64,000 nucleotides of DNA from Nipponacmea schrenckii (taxonomy: Eukaryota > Mollusca > Gastropoda > Lottiidae). The stretch covers positions 46,940,602-47,004,601 of the forward strand of contig JAUJPP010000003.1 in assembly GCA_030562195.1 (NCBI GenBank), given 5' to 3'. The notes below the pieces were generated by a model. The model had not been told where the DNA came from. It saw only the letters and a list, made by a program, of their open reading frames with translations, and did no database searches. A program made the translations under genes and the position numbers. Shown in pieces: positions 46,888-60,300 of this stretch (position 1 is the stretch's first letter; each line of letters opens with the position of its first letter).

Positions 46888-48240
46888 CTATTTGATCATT
46901 CCTATTTCTTTTAAGAAATAATAAACTGCTTCACAAATTGACGACATACCCTCTCCCGTATGTGACAGAATGTTTTTCAGATTATAGTCCAGCTTACGTT
47001 TATTCAATAAATCGACCAGCGTTTGTCTCTCTTCCCTTAATTGCTCACAATGGATTAACAGATGTTCTGCGGTATCAGCTTCACCGCAGGGACATAGCTT
47101 CAGTTCGTATTTGTGATTTCTTACCTCACCCATCATTCTCAGACGAGCGACCGATCGACAGACTGTCGATTGGGATGGTGCAAAATTACTTTACTGCTAA
47201 TGCTATCGTTTAGTCTGAAGCGAAACGTATCAGCATCCACGCAGATTTGATGCTTTTACCGATCATGCTCCCATAGGCGCGGGAACAGGGGGGGCAGGGG
47301 GGGGGGGGCAAATGCCCCCCCCCAAAAATTTTTGTTGGGGGGCAAAAATATCTTTTGCCCCCCCAAAAAATGAAATAAAATAATTACATGTACCGGGTAG
47401 CCTAAATATGTAATAGTCTCATAAGGCCATATTTGTAAATTTCCTTGGTTTTTTAACCTTCGAAGCTGGTAAATAATATAAGATTCTCTATCACAATCAA
47501 ATTATTTGAATAAATAATAATTTTTGTCTTAATTCTTTTGAGTTATCTCCCAAAATTCCATTAATTATGAAATAAAGGTATATGAATGATAACAGTTTTT
47601 TGACTTTGAAATAGTTTGCCCCCCCCCCACCCAACCTGAAATTTGTTCCCGCGCCCCTGCATGCTCCGGACTTCTGGAAGCTGTAGTCTATCGGCTCAAT
47701 TTCCGTTAGATCTAGTCCTTGTTTTGCGAGTTCATCTGCAATCTCATTTCCTTGTATGCCAACATGAGACGGGATCCATGCCAGCTCGATTGATTTGCCT
47801 TGACTATGTATTAATGAGCACGCTTGCCTAATTTCATCCACTAGCCCCGATTGGGAACTCGAAGAGTCGTTGACAATCGACATCAGACTGCTAAACTACT
47901 ACATAATTCGGATTTTGGTGGCCTGCGGAATATTGCACCGCATAGAGGATTGCAAGCATCTCTGAGGTATACACCGAACAGTTATTGGGTAGTCGCTTGA
48001 TTATTCTTGTACTGCTCGAAGGGATATAAATCCCCAACCCGGTCGTACTATTTTCCGGGTTATGTGAACCATCAGTGTAGATACGGGTGCTTTCCGACCA
48101 CCTAGCGTCCATATGAGTTAAAGCGATCATCCGAGCTATGCAGGGATCGTCCCGTTTCTTATCCAATCTCGTAGCGAGAGAGGTGTCGACAAGAGGAGGC
48201 GTGATCGTCCAAGGAGCAATCTGGGGGAAACAAACAAACA
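46888..48240 (-). pseudogene. 3' part of a non-LTR retrotransposon: RNase H and Cys/His tail, split by an insertion
   Basis: Minus-strand frames show RNase H motifs: IYTDGSHNPENSTTGLGIY (catalytic Asp), YTSEMLAILYAVQ (Glu), a frameshift near 47885, then ELAWIPSHVGIQGNEIADE. Beyond the 388-bp insertion at 47272-47659, frames resume with ELKLCPCGEADTAEHLLIHC, the C-terminal Cys/His motif of Jockey/I-type elements, ending in a stop at 46888. Stops and shifts show it is dead, and the reverse transcriptase is missing upstream. Confidence 0.82.
47272..47659. mobile_element. hAT-type miniature element with G/C-tract hairpins
   Basis: The 388-bp insertion is flanked by the exact 8-bp duplication CATGCTCC (47264-47271 and 47660-47667). 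Its right end, read on the other strand, is CAGGGGCGCGGGAACA; its left end is CATAGGCGCGGGAACA. These are hAT-like termini. Inside, a run of about 12 G, CAAAT and about 9 C form a near-perfect hairpin, with further G and C runs to 47360 and near 47620. There is no transposase. It interrupts a dead RNase H-bearing retroelement. Confidence 0.87.
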
Positions 48241-48339
48241 AGCAAACTTTAACCTTGTGCCAGTGCCTTATATTGAATAGTAACTTGTTACTTTTCAATC
48301 ACCCTAATCTCTATTAACAACAACACAGAATTGCGCTGT

Positions 48340-48440
48340 AAAATATTACTCCATGGGCTGAATGTGAGACAGGACCATGTCCTTGTGTATTGGGCCTAAT
48401 TCTGACCCATGTAAAATAAAGAGTTTATTATTATTATTAC
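48340..48440 (+). mobile_element. Probable retroposon tail ending in (TTA)n
   Basis: A short segment ending ACCCATGTAAAATAAAGAG followed by TTATTATTATTATTA resembles the 3' end of a LINE or SINE with a microsatellite tail. It runs opposite to the RNase H remnant beside it. No target duplication was found. Confidence 0.35.
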
Positions 48441-48773
48441 TCCCTAAACTAATCATCTCAACAACATTCCGTCGTTTATTATGATTTCTTTTGCAGTGTG
48501 CTACTCAGTGTGGTATAATACGTAGACCACTGCGTCATGCCAATTTATCATTAATATAAAGATTCTAAAAAGAAATAAAGAATACCATTATTGATGGGCA
48601 AATTTTTGTTTTATCTTCTACGTTCATACAAACTAAATAAGTCCACTTCATGGAGAGGATACAGGGCCATTCATAATAAAAATTATTCATATTCATTATT
48701 TATAATATTTAGTCCACATTTGTAAATTTGAATAATTACAAAGTAATAATAATAATAAAACAACGAATGCTAA

Positions 48774-51700
48774 CTAATCACGGTGATGCTTGGTTTTTGC
48801 AGATTTTGGTTGGGCAAGATTTCCGGAACGAAATAACGCCTGAAAGTAAAAGGCTAAACCTAGAAGACAAAATGCTGTAACTACGATAATATATTCTATA
48901 TGATTAGGATATTCAGTACCACATATTGTATACCATTCTACACCATTTTTAGGTTTATCTTTCATACAATGGAAATCAAATACTTCTTCTTTGTAATCAT
49001 CAATACATAAATTCTTTCTTTTAGATAACTATAAATACAAAGTTGTAGTAATATTTGAAGGGAATAAAATTTGTTATACGCTACTACGCACACAAGTGAA
49101 AATACGGACGTAGATGGTCTTTTCTTCCTTCAGATTAAGTGTAAGCATATAATATCTACGATTTCCATTCGATGTGAAGATATTCGGCATGTTTATCAAA
49201 TTGATCAGATTCTTACAGCTTAAATGAGAGCAAACTTAATAAGCACACAATGTAAATAAATGTGATCTCAAATATGTCCAAGTTGTTAATCTTTCAATGA
49301 GTGATTTCGGAGTTCTTTCCCTTTGTTATAAAAAACTTACCAGGCCGAAGGGTGTCTGAACAGGAACGGTTTCCTGGCACGTTCCTACACCTTGATGATA
49401 TCCAACAGAATTGATGGTTTCGGGTCGCTCCGTAACTACCAGATATATATAGAATACATAGTGGATGATAACTATTGATATTATCTCAAATGTACTCCCC
49501 ACTGTAAAAGCAGAATTTTTTATTTTAAATATCATAAACAAAGTTAGGTTAATTGACTAGTAACTAGACCCTTGGTTCGAGTGGGGCTCACGCTATTGAG
49601 AATTAAACACCGCCAAATAATCTCACTCAAACCTTCAATTTAAGTCTTCATCTGGTTTCGTATCCTGAATATATATCGTGTGTTTATTGCTCTTTCAGAC
49701 CGACGCTTTAATGCAGATGAACGTGCAAAACATGACCATTTAGGCAGAATTCACTGTTATGTGAGTAATGTGGGGCTATTTTAGAACCAGAAAGATGGAA
49801 ATTTTTATGGGGATTTTTGAGTCTCATAACTGTCAGAAATGCGTTTTCGAAATTCCCTTGGGTAGGGGGATTTGCGGCGACAAACTATGTCGGCCGAACC
49901 AAGACCAAACTTAACTTACGCACTTTTCAGTCCTGTCGATAACTCGAGTATGACATCCGTTGAATCAATTAATACAGATTGCAGGATGTATGGAAAGCGA
50001 GCTTGCCCAAGTAAACGAATCCCCAGCTTGAAGCCTGGTCTTCACAAAAGCTCATGCGTGCAGCATACTTTAATAAGCCAACATGACAAAACTAACAAAA
50101 ACCTAGTCGAAACAAAGTCTTAGCCTTCTTTCATATACTTACTTGGATTAGAAGTATTCCGGGCATTAAGATACGGGACTCTATCTGAAAACCAAACTAT
50201 AACTGCATATGTCGCCAACAATAACAGTACGCAGACTTCTGTGTGAATTTTAAGGGAATCGTGTAAAGGATGATAAATTGGAATAAACTGTAAGACCCCA
50301 AGCGGCATCGCAAATAATCCAGTTATAATAGCGCACACCAACTCGGGGAAAAACCTAGAAATTAGAAAATAAAATTGAATTTGCTTTTATTTTTTTCCTG
50401 ATTCTGAATGTTATGTGTTCAAACTTTCCCAATCTCTGATATAAAGTTATATATACACTCTAAAAAACTATTTGTGATATCGAGATGAACCCACCAATAA
50501 ATCTGGCGTTATTCAACGATATCCCTGTGCCCGACAATACAATATGCACAAGAATATAGGTAAGGCTAAATTACCTGTACTCTACTGTTTTCAATACAGA
50601 TATAGCTTTATCACGAATGACTTAATCTTACCCTGAAGACTGGAACTTTCCGACTTTACTACATAACAAACCTCTAAAACCATGGAATATTAGTGCGAAA
50701 GCCGATGCAAAGGTAGCATGGAAATAGTAGCTGGTCCAGGGAACTTGATAATGGCGATCAAATATATTAGGATCATCATCATGCCATGTCCACCATAATA
50801 ACTTTATTCCCATTATATCATATGGTACATCTAATAAAACTACTGCCAATCCAACTAAAATATTACCAACATGAACTTACAGGTAGATATTTAACAATCT
50901 ATTCATTGTGTTTCCGGATGATTGGTGTTACAGTAAGATACTGTAAGGCTACAAATTATTGCGAGAAAGTATGAAATAAAATACAAACCGGCAAAGGGCT
51001 CTGCCCACCATCTCAGTTTCATTAGGGATACAGCAATAGATGCTGTGTAGATGAAAACAGGGTCTAAGAAGACAAAAATAAAGATAGGCTTCAAGATGAG
51101 AAAAAATTGGATTATATTTTAGAACTTATATCCTATATTGTTAGTTTGAAAAAAATTGGGAGTCGTTGTCTAAGTATGAGTTCGACGTCTGCTCGCTTAC
51201 CTGATTGTTCATATAGTATGTAGGAATACCATAAATCTCACTACATTCATTTCATTTCTTGGCCAAACAGGACGTAGATATATATGCTAGAGATGATACA
51301 AGTTCTAAGACCTAATCTGATTGATTTGTTTGCCTTAAAGTTATATACTAGTACTTACAAAGTAGCATAATGTGTAATGGTAATCTCTGTCCTAATAAAA
51401 TAACCATAGTTTGCGCATGCCAGAAATTATCAATATCAGGAAGGAAATAGCTGACACATTCTACTGTTAAACCATGAAGTAACGCTGCTAACCACAACCA
51501 TTTATATCGACCACCTTGCCGCATTGCTAAAAAAAATCCCCAAGAAACCATAAATTAAAAATTCGATCGACTGGGCATAGGCAATCGATTTCGTTCTAAT
51601 TACTCAAGGTATAGGCGACACGCAACATAAAGACGAAGGGGTCAATATTGCACATTTAAGTTATTAGGTTTCATGCAAAGAAATGGAATTGGAAGAAACC

Positions 51701-52200
51701 TAGTCCGAAACTTGCTAACTCTATTCCTATTCCCAGCCTCTGAAAGCTATTTGGACAGATATGACTGGGGAAGGGTCAGAAAAGGCACAAATAACTTTGG
51801 ATTTTCCGCACCTAAATTATCCACTAAATTTGGATATATTTTGAAATATTGATGTTTTTAGTTCAGTCATACCACCATTATCCCCCTTCACCATTCATGT
51901 CTCGCCTTTGGTTGCGTCGAAGTTTTTTTTATCAAGTTTTCCGGACTAGAAGAAACCAAGAGGTCAGTTTCAACTCTATCCAATGCAAATTACTTATCAG
52001 GCCAGCAGCGGTGATATATCGTTGACAAATCCCCCTATTTTATAATGCGGGCACACGGATAATTACTTACCATGTACAAAAGTGAGGAATGCTAATATAT
52101 AGAAAACAACTTCACAATATAGAATACTGGCATGGTTCTTCAGCATATCAGAAGGATGGCGAAATTTGATCCACCATTCTTGAAGTTTCTTGAATAATGA
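48774..52200 (-). CDS. Multi-pass membrane protein of unknown function, at least seven exons (5' end missing)
   Basis: Minus-strand exons joining in phase: about 52180-52071, 51526-51359, 51063-50989, 50854-50632, 50354-50143, 49501-49341 and 49028-48774, roughly 400 residues, ending in KTKHHRD. The most upstream exon has no in-frame ATG before a stop, so the true start exon lies further upstream and was not found. About eight hydrophobic helices are visible. Striking conserved-looking segments are LLWWTWHDDDPNIFDRHYQ, VPWTSYYFHATFASAF and HGLTVECVSYFLPDIDNFWH, rich in Trp, His and Asp. I recall this pattern from invertebrate proteins carrying only a domain-of-unknown-function label (possibly DUF7802); that is weak recall. 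Minus-strand AATAAA sites near 48476-48481 and 48423 could end the transcript. No function is proposed. Confidence 0.78.
51701..51948. mobile_element. Short inverted-repeat element with 9-bp target duplication
   Basis: The 248-bp element has ends TAGTCCGAAACTTG and (other strand) TAGTCCGGAAAACTTG. It is flanked by the exact 9-bp repeat GAAGAAACC at 51692-51700 and 51949-51957. A 9-bp duplication is typical of Mutator-like elements. It lies in an intron of the multi-pass membrane protein gene. A diverged copy is at 44887-45152. Confidence 0.82.
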
Positions 52201-52389
52201 AACAATTATTTTATCATAAATCTTTTAGTTTTGTAGAATAGTGAAAAATCCATAAACCGATCAGGTTGCTCCTTATTCTGGAAAACTGGTTCAAAATTGT
52301 ATTTTATTATCCGATCAGAGTACTATATTTCTTACAAGGATAATTTGTCCGGCAATGTAATCTACACCCACTTGCAACATTGAATTTGA

Positions 52390-53530
52390 ATAATAAATTG
52401 GGCAATAACTCAAAATACATTTTTTGAAATTTTTAAATGCAATTGCTCGCACCAAGTTTCATCAAAATCCTTTGAAACCTCCAGCTGCACCTGCACCTCC
52501 AATACCATTTTGATGCAATTTTACTAAGTCACGGGCAATAACTAAAAAACTGTTCATGGAAAATCTAAAACTCAAACTTGACCACCATGTAATCTATTCC
52601 AATACTTATACCAAGTTTCATCAAAATCTATTAAAAATTGTAGCTTCTATTGCACCCACAATAAAATTTTGACGCAATTTTACTAAGTCAACCTAATAAC
52701 TCAAAAACTGTTCATCTAAAATTCGTCAAGTTCGAACTTAATTACCGTCATATCATTTCCAATACTCACACAAAGTTTCATCAAACTATTTTAAAAATTG
52801 TACCTTCTATTGCACCCTCAATAAAATTTTGACGCAATTTTACACACAATAACTACTTTATTCATCAATCATTCATCGAAAAATCGTCAAATTCGAACTT
52901 GACCGCCGCCTTATCAATTCTAATACTCAAACTAAGTTTCATCAAAATCGATGGAAAAATTGCAGCTTCTATAGCATCCACAATAAAATTTAGACATGAT
53001 TTTACTAAGTCAAGGGCAATAATTCAAAATATGTTCATTGGAAAATCGTCAAATTCAAACATGACTACCGTCTTATCAATTCCAATACTCCTTTCAAGTT
53101 TTATCAAAATCCATTGAGAATTGTTGCTTCTATTGCTTCTATAAGTCAAAAGCAATAATTCAAAAACCGTTTATCAAAAAATCGTCAAATTCGAACTTGA
53201 ACGCCGTCTTATCAATTCCAATGCACACACCAAGTTTAATTAAAATCCATTGAAAATGTAGCTTCTATTGTGTTTACAACAAAAAAAAATATAGAGGCAG
53301 GGGCAATAACTCAAAAACTGTTCATCGAAAAACCGAACTTGACCGCAGTCTTATCAATTCCTTATCAAATCCTCATACCAAGTACTGAAATTATACTTGT
53401 GACCTATGCCAGTGCTTCTATTGGAGAGCATCTCTTATAACACCCTTAACAAAGTTTCATTAAAATCCATAGAAAATTGTAGCTTCTATTGTGTCTACAA
53501 CAAATGTCGACGGACCGACAGACAATTTTA
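52390..53530 (-). repeat. Tandem-repeat element of the GATGAAACTTGG family, reverse orientation
   Basis: Seven or so imperfect units of about 140-170 bp, with CAAGTTTCATCAAAATCC near 52455, 52612, 52772, 52928, 53100, 53240 and 53455, alternating with GGCAATAACTCAAAAAC and AAAATCGTCAAATTCGAAC. A GTCGACGGACCGACAGAC segment at about 53505-53523 is the reverse complement of a degenerate GTCC-type head. The array therefore lies opposite to the 10.95-kb copy, just upstream of CCDC6. Confidence 0.8.
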
Positions 53531-54364
53531 TTTTAGCGAAGTTTGGGATAAGGTCCACAGGTCTAATTATCGTTCACTTTTTATGATTCTTTTTTGGTTC
53601 TTTCTTTTAAACGCTCAAAATGATCGGGGAATGTGTGTATAACAAACTTATTTTAAGCCCGTCAGTTTGTTTTTGTTTTTTGTTTGTTTTTTATGAGGGA
53701 TTGATATCAAATCCCAATCACATTAAGCTCAAAAAAAAAAATTCATTTACGAAATTGCATCACACAAGAATGCAGTCCAGATGTCGTTCGCATTGGGTAG
53801 ATCTACATTTGTTGGTAATAAATAGATAATAGATAATACCCAAAACGCTAGTCATAGGAATCTTTCGGACTAACTATGAAATTCATCACTGCTTAATCAA
53901 GAAGATACTGCCTTGACAGTCAAGTCTGCAAATAGGATTTATATTTATTCATTTTTTCAATAATGTAACAATACAAACCTTGTCTGACAGAAGCTCGTGT
54001 GCATAACCCTGAATTTGTTCCATTTTTAAATTTAATAAAGATTCGTCGGATGCGGTATAATATTGTAATATTCGACAATTTAAAAGTGGTCCATTCTCGA
54101 TATAGGTCGAACTTTGACATTAGCATTGTTTATCCAGACCCTTCTTATCTTGTTCGATAAACATTGCTAGCTTCACATGCATTTTCGTATAAAGTGTAAA
54201 AACAAAACTCGTTCTTGAAGCGAGTAAAATTTTCACTCGATGGTGGAATCAAACTCATAACCATAAAAAGCTTTTCATTGTCCTAATATGACATTTTGAA
54301 AATAATTTAATTGCGAAAACTCGGCTGCTTAGAAAAACGTGTCATTTTATCATTCGTCGTTGTA
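53531..54364 (+). promoter_or_regulatory. Upstream region of CCDC6
   Basis: About 830 bp between the tandem-repeat array and the CCDC6 start codon should hold its promoter and 5' UTR. No TATA box or other defined element stands out. The start context is GTTGTAATGGCGG. Confidence 0.35.
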
Positions 54365-57300
54365 ATGGCGGACAGTGCCAGCGAGTTGGAGAGCGATACC
54401 AGTTCAATAGATGGGGGTCCTACGCTTAAACCCCCATCTCCTGCTGCTCTGGAGCAGTTGCAGAAAAGAATTGAATCATTGCAGCAGGAGAATCGAGTTT
54501 TGAAAATGGAATTGGAAACGTACAAAATGAAATGCAAGTCTTTACAAGAGGAAAATCGTGATCTGCGTAAAGCAAGTGTCACAATAGTAAGGACTAGATC
54601 TATATTTTACTTTTTCATTAACGTTTTGCATCATAAAGACGTCACATGTTATATTTTATGGTTTTTGTTAGTTGAAGGATGTTTTGTTCTAATATTTCAT
54701 CTGAAATTGCAGAATGTCAGGAATGAATTGAAGCCTGGTCTATGTTGAGGAGATGGCTGGCCTTTTACATATTAATTTAATATAGGCCCTATTTGCAAAG
54801 TTTTTCCTCTCCATTTATAACAAATGAAAAAAGTTTCATAAAGGATGCAGATTAGCTGTGTATTTTTTATTTCCTTTTATTTGGTTATGGTTAAATCCTA
54901 AAGTTGATTGAGTAAAAATTTGGCTTGAGGTAGAAGTAGATGAGTCAAGTGTTATTTTTATACAATTCATGATTCATTTCATTGAGTAATATATTTGTCA
55001 ATAGTTTTGTACCAATATCAATAAAACATTTTTTCTTTCCAATTTGATCCATCTCACAGTCAGTTATACATGCTTGCATTTAAACTATGGTATTAATTTT
55101 AGAAATCAGAAAAAGTAGGATTCCAACGCTTTTACTAAGACAGTTGTCAGTAGAGCTTTGGAAATGAAATTGGTACGGTACATCTTGCTGCTCAGTGTAT
55201 TCTCAAATTTGAAATCTTTAAACCTGGTACGATGTACATGCTACTAATTGCAATATTTCTCAAATATGTAAGCTTTTATTGTGTTTGAAACTAGAAAGAG
55301 AATTGTTTACAACTGTCTAGGAGATATTACTAGTAGGCCTATAGATGGTACTAAAACAGATTAATTACTAGTTCTACACAAAGAGAGAATATTTGTCCAG
55401 TCTGCTATTATTGGACACTTATTTCCAGGCTGCCATTGTCTGCCGAGGTGTTTATATACCGGTATAATGGTAAATGTCCAATACAAAAACATCATAATTA
55501 AATCAACATAATCATTCTAATTCTCACTAATGGTCTTATATATATTTCAACTCTTAATGAATCAGTAGTGAGATCTTAATCTCTTAATATTCTTATATAA
55601 CCTTATACATGTAATAAATAATTTCTTATGACCTCTTATAAATTATTATGTAAATTAGCCTATAATATTACAGTTTAGATATTTATTTAAGTAAAGGTAA
55701 ATTATTTCAACCATACAAGTGAAATTTTCTGCAGTTTATTACAAATTGTTAGCCCCTTTAACCCTGATCGAACCCACTTTTTTATAGGCCAATATAATAA
55801 TATAAAACATACTAGAACCTTATTCCTCAACATATGCTAAACAATTCATAATAGTTTTTTTCTTGAAAGTACTTCATATATGAAGCCATTTAGATTTCTG
55901 TGTTGAAAAATGTTGAAGGATAAGCTTCAGCAACATCTTAGAAAAGTGAATGTATACGTATATTGTCTAGTTGTCTGTCTACAATTTTCTTGCGATAGAG
56001 ACCGTTCTTTGAAAGTATAAGCATATTGTTGAAAATTGATTTGATTTGAGAGTTATTAGTCTCAACATTGTTTGGAAAGGTAGAAGTTTGCTGTATGATT
56101 CAAAGCTTTGTAGGCCTTTCAGTGACCACATCCAAACTTTCTTAACAACAGAGCTTATGAGCAAGGTTGTAGTCAATTAGTCAAAAAAGTTTATGAAATT
56201 ATAGGTAAAGTGTTCAGTATTGGCACTAATTTTAGAAATAAATTTTAGGTAATAAGGCAGAAGATATGGATATACTATTTCTAACATTTATTAACTCAAC
56301 ATTTCACATGCTCATACAGGCAGCGTTATCAAGAGAAATGAAATTAGTGATGTAGTCATTATAAGAGTGTACTTGACACTACACTACACCTCACTGCATG
56401 TAATAAAATTAATAGTTGATCGATTTTATCTCATTAAAGCAAGCTAAAGCTGAACAAGAAGAAGAATTTATCAGTAATACCTTGTTAAAGAAAATAAATT
56501 CATTAAAGAAAGAAAAGGAAACATTAGCCATGAATTATGAACAGGAAGAAGAATATTTAACTAATGATTTATCAAGAAAACTCATGCAGGTAGGCTAGTG
56601 AGCATTCTAGATATGAACATTTTTGAATCTGGAAAAGAGTTGTCTTCATCATACTGTCTTTATCAGGATGGTGAATGAACTTTATAATAGAATGAATATC
56701 CTCTACTTTTGACCTAGTTAAATGAGAGAAAAATTTCTCTTGACCAGCAGCGGTTTCAGAACATAGAATCGGTTGTTTACTTTAGAAATGCTCAAAATCT
56801 TTGATTTTTATTTTTTCACTGGTAGTTGCGTCAAGAAAAAATGGAATTGGAGCAAACATTAGAAAAGGAACAGGAGTATCAGATCAATAAATTAATGAGA
56901 AAAATAGAAAAATTAGAAGCTGACACATTATCTAAACAACAGACCTTAGAACAGGTAAAGATTTTAACTCATTTTTATTAAGGTTGTATGGTAGTATGAG
57001 TATCGCCAACATACCATGATGCAAAACACTTACATGACTCAAAATGTTGGTTCGTCTACCTCTCTATCTATTCTACTTAATTAAAATTAAGTTTACTGTC
57101 GTTGGTGACAAGTAGAAAATAATAATGATAAAAATGTTATACAAATAATAAGATTGTATGTGTTTGAACAGAAATTTTTTGAAGCATTTTTATCACATAA
57201 ATAAGTTAATGTGTCAATGGGCCCACACAAAGGGTCTGATATTGTTGTCTGATATAGGAAGATCTAGAATTGAGGTTTGTTTTCAGTTACGACGAGAAAA

Positions 57301-60300
57301 GGTGGAGTTAGAAAACGCATTAGAACAAGAACAGGAAAGTTTAGTCAATAGATTATGGAAAAGAATGGATAAATTAGAGTCTGAGAAAAGGTAATTTATT
57401 TCTCCATTTCAAATTTGTTTTATATTCCTACAATTCTCTGGAAAACAGTCTATTAGAAAACAGTCATTGTTATAAGTGGTATTAGTATTGATTTTTTTAC
57501 TTCTTGTTAAAATAATCTTTTAAGCATGATTTTAACATTGATTAATGAAAGCTGATTTAAGCTAGGGTTGGATTGTAAGCTGAGATTTTAGGTCGATTAT
57601 CTTGTGTATGACTCCAAAATCAAACTACATTTAGATTTTATTGCAATAATAGACTGTGATTTTTTGATTTGTCTGTGGTTGATTATAACAACATTATTAC
57701 AGAGACATAGATAAAGAAATACAAGATATATGAATATGCGATTCCTAATTAAATTAGCAATTATTTCTGGAGTGAATAATTAAATTGATAACTGTGGCTT
57801 CTAATAATTTGATTTTATTTATATTCATTTGAATTAGGCCATGCAAAGTAAATTGTCTGTTTTACAGGTCTTTTTTTTTTTTAAAATGGGGCGAGAGGGC
57901 AAATTTATTATTTGTTATTTATAAGCGCTTTTTTAAATTTGGCACCAGAAAAAATCGGAGCGAGTGAAGGTATTTATTATTTATTTCCACAAATTTAAAA
58001 AATAGATTTAAATCACCATTCAGAAGCAACTATCAGATCTTTTTGGGGTTAGAATGATAATAGTTGATAGAAATAACAGACGTTTTTTACTTTTCAACTT
58101 CACATAAAATCATTCCAAGATATCTACTACCTCTGACAATGATGCACTTTGGGTGCATCAGGGCTGATAATATTATGTCAAGACAATGTTATTCTACTAC
58201 AGTACTAATCCATTTCTATCCATCTATAAACTGTATTTTAAAATGCCATTGTATGGTAATAATTATTATTATTGGAAATTTTGGAACAAATTATCATCCA
58301 TCACATCACATGACAAGAACAAAAGAATCTGATAAGATGGAATTTCTATTTTAATAATTTTTATCTATGTTACAAATGCTGATTTTTCCATAACTCGTAC
58401 TAATGGGGTACTTCCGGTTTTAACTTGAGAAAAGTGGAATGTGATGAATGATACCAATAATGAGAAAATCGATCTTATTCGAACGTATAAAATTCGTATT
58501 TTCTTGTATTCGTTCACATTTTTCCATAAATATAAACTTTTTCAAATCAATAGCAGAAAAAAAAACCCAGTGCATTCTTGTACTGGTAAATGTAACGGGT
58601 CTCGATTTGTTCCACCATTAGCTTATTATCCAGAAACGAAATTATCAAGATTAAGATTAGGCCTAATCTAATGTTTGGAATCCTCAGGAAAGTGCGAATA
58701 ATTTTCATAATTGTGCTTCCTTCAGCAAATAATTGTATTTTCCAAAGTTAAATTATGTCAGAATCAATTTTTAGTTTTAAGTTGTGTAAGAAAATCTTTT
58801 ATTGGTGATGAAAAACGCATTTTAAGCCACTTCCGGTTTTGTGTTAAACGTCAAGGGAGATAATTATGGTAAAGAATATTTACGGGAACGGGGAAATAAC
58901 TCTGTTTTACACACAATTTTGGAGACGCGCGCGCATTATTAATTAATTATTCCAAAATGCCAATAAATAGTTTTGGAGCGCGGGGTATTTTACCGGAGCT
59001 CGCAGGGCCTGTAAAACAGACAACTTACTTTGTACGGCCTTATATATATATATAAATGATATATTTATAAATCATTTGTTTTCTATGGTATCCTATTTCC
59101 TTTGATGCCATTGTTTTACTGTTATTCATTTTTACCAGTATCATTCATTGATGAATCTATAATAATATACAATATCTTTACGGTGCAAAAAATACAGTAT
59201 ATCCACATACACAAGAATTTTCTGTATTTTGTCAATTTTTATATGCTTACAAATTATTTCTTTTCATTTTGTCCTGTATGGTCCTCATTTTACCGATCAG
59301 AAAAATTAGACATAAACTCCATTTCATTTCAGAATGTTACAGGAGAAATTAGAACAACCGGTGTCAGCCCCACCCTCACCCAGAGACATGAATAACGGGG
59401 ATACAGCTCACAATCTCATGCAACATATTGGTAATCTGAGAGGAGAGGTCTGTCGTTTAAAAGGCCAGTTACGTGCAGGGCAACTTGAGCGTAAGTTATG
59501 TTTGGTAAATTGATGGATACGTCTAAACCTGCTCAACAAAAAGTATAAGTAGACTACATTATTTAGTTTAGTTAATTACCCCAATAGGCCTTGCAACTTC
59601 TATTTATTTTCCTTTTGATTCATAGCAACATCAGTCAGTCGACTTCAAAAGCTAGATTGTATGGCTTGAACTAAAGGCATATTCCAAGGTACATAAGACT
59701 AATTTATCAAGTTCACATCTTTATGGAAACACCTTCTGTTCTGAATTTACATAATTGGTTTAAGGTTAGGCCCCATTATGAGTAAAACTCTTCTCATTTT
59801 GACTGAGGCTAAACATATTTCAAATAAATTGCAATAACCTCACTGCACAGCAGCAGACAACAATAAGTTTTCACAAATTTGGTTGGATAATAGATAAAAC
59901 TAGTGCTCTTCTATTCGAAAACTGAATGTATTCTTAATGATTGGATATCAAAGCAATTTGATTAATTTAATTAAAACTCATTCTTCTTTATTTAAAGATG
60001 AAGAAAAGATGGCTCATTATGCTCAAGAAGAAAGAAATAGCAGAGAAGAAAACCTCAGACTTCATCGACGTTTACAGTTAGAGATGGAGCGTCGAGAAAA
60101 TTTATGCCGTCATTTATCTGAAAGTGAGTCCAGTCTTGAGATGGATGATGAAAGGTTGGTTGGAATGTTATCATGTTCTCTACAGTTGGTATTGATAAAA
60201 GCGTGGTATAATATATAAATTATGTTTTATCTTGTGCCATAAGATACTGGGCCCTGTTTTACTGGCTGGCTTAAATTCTTCTGATAGACTATAAGGGGCC

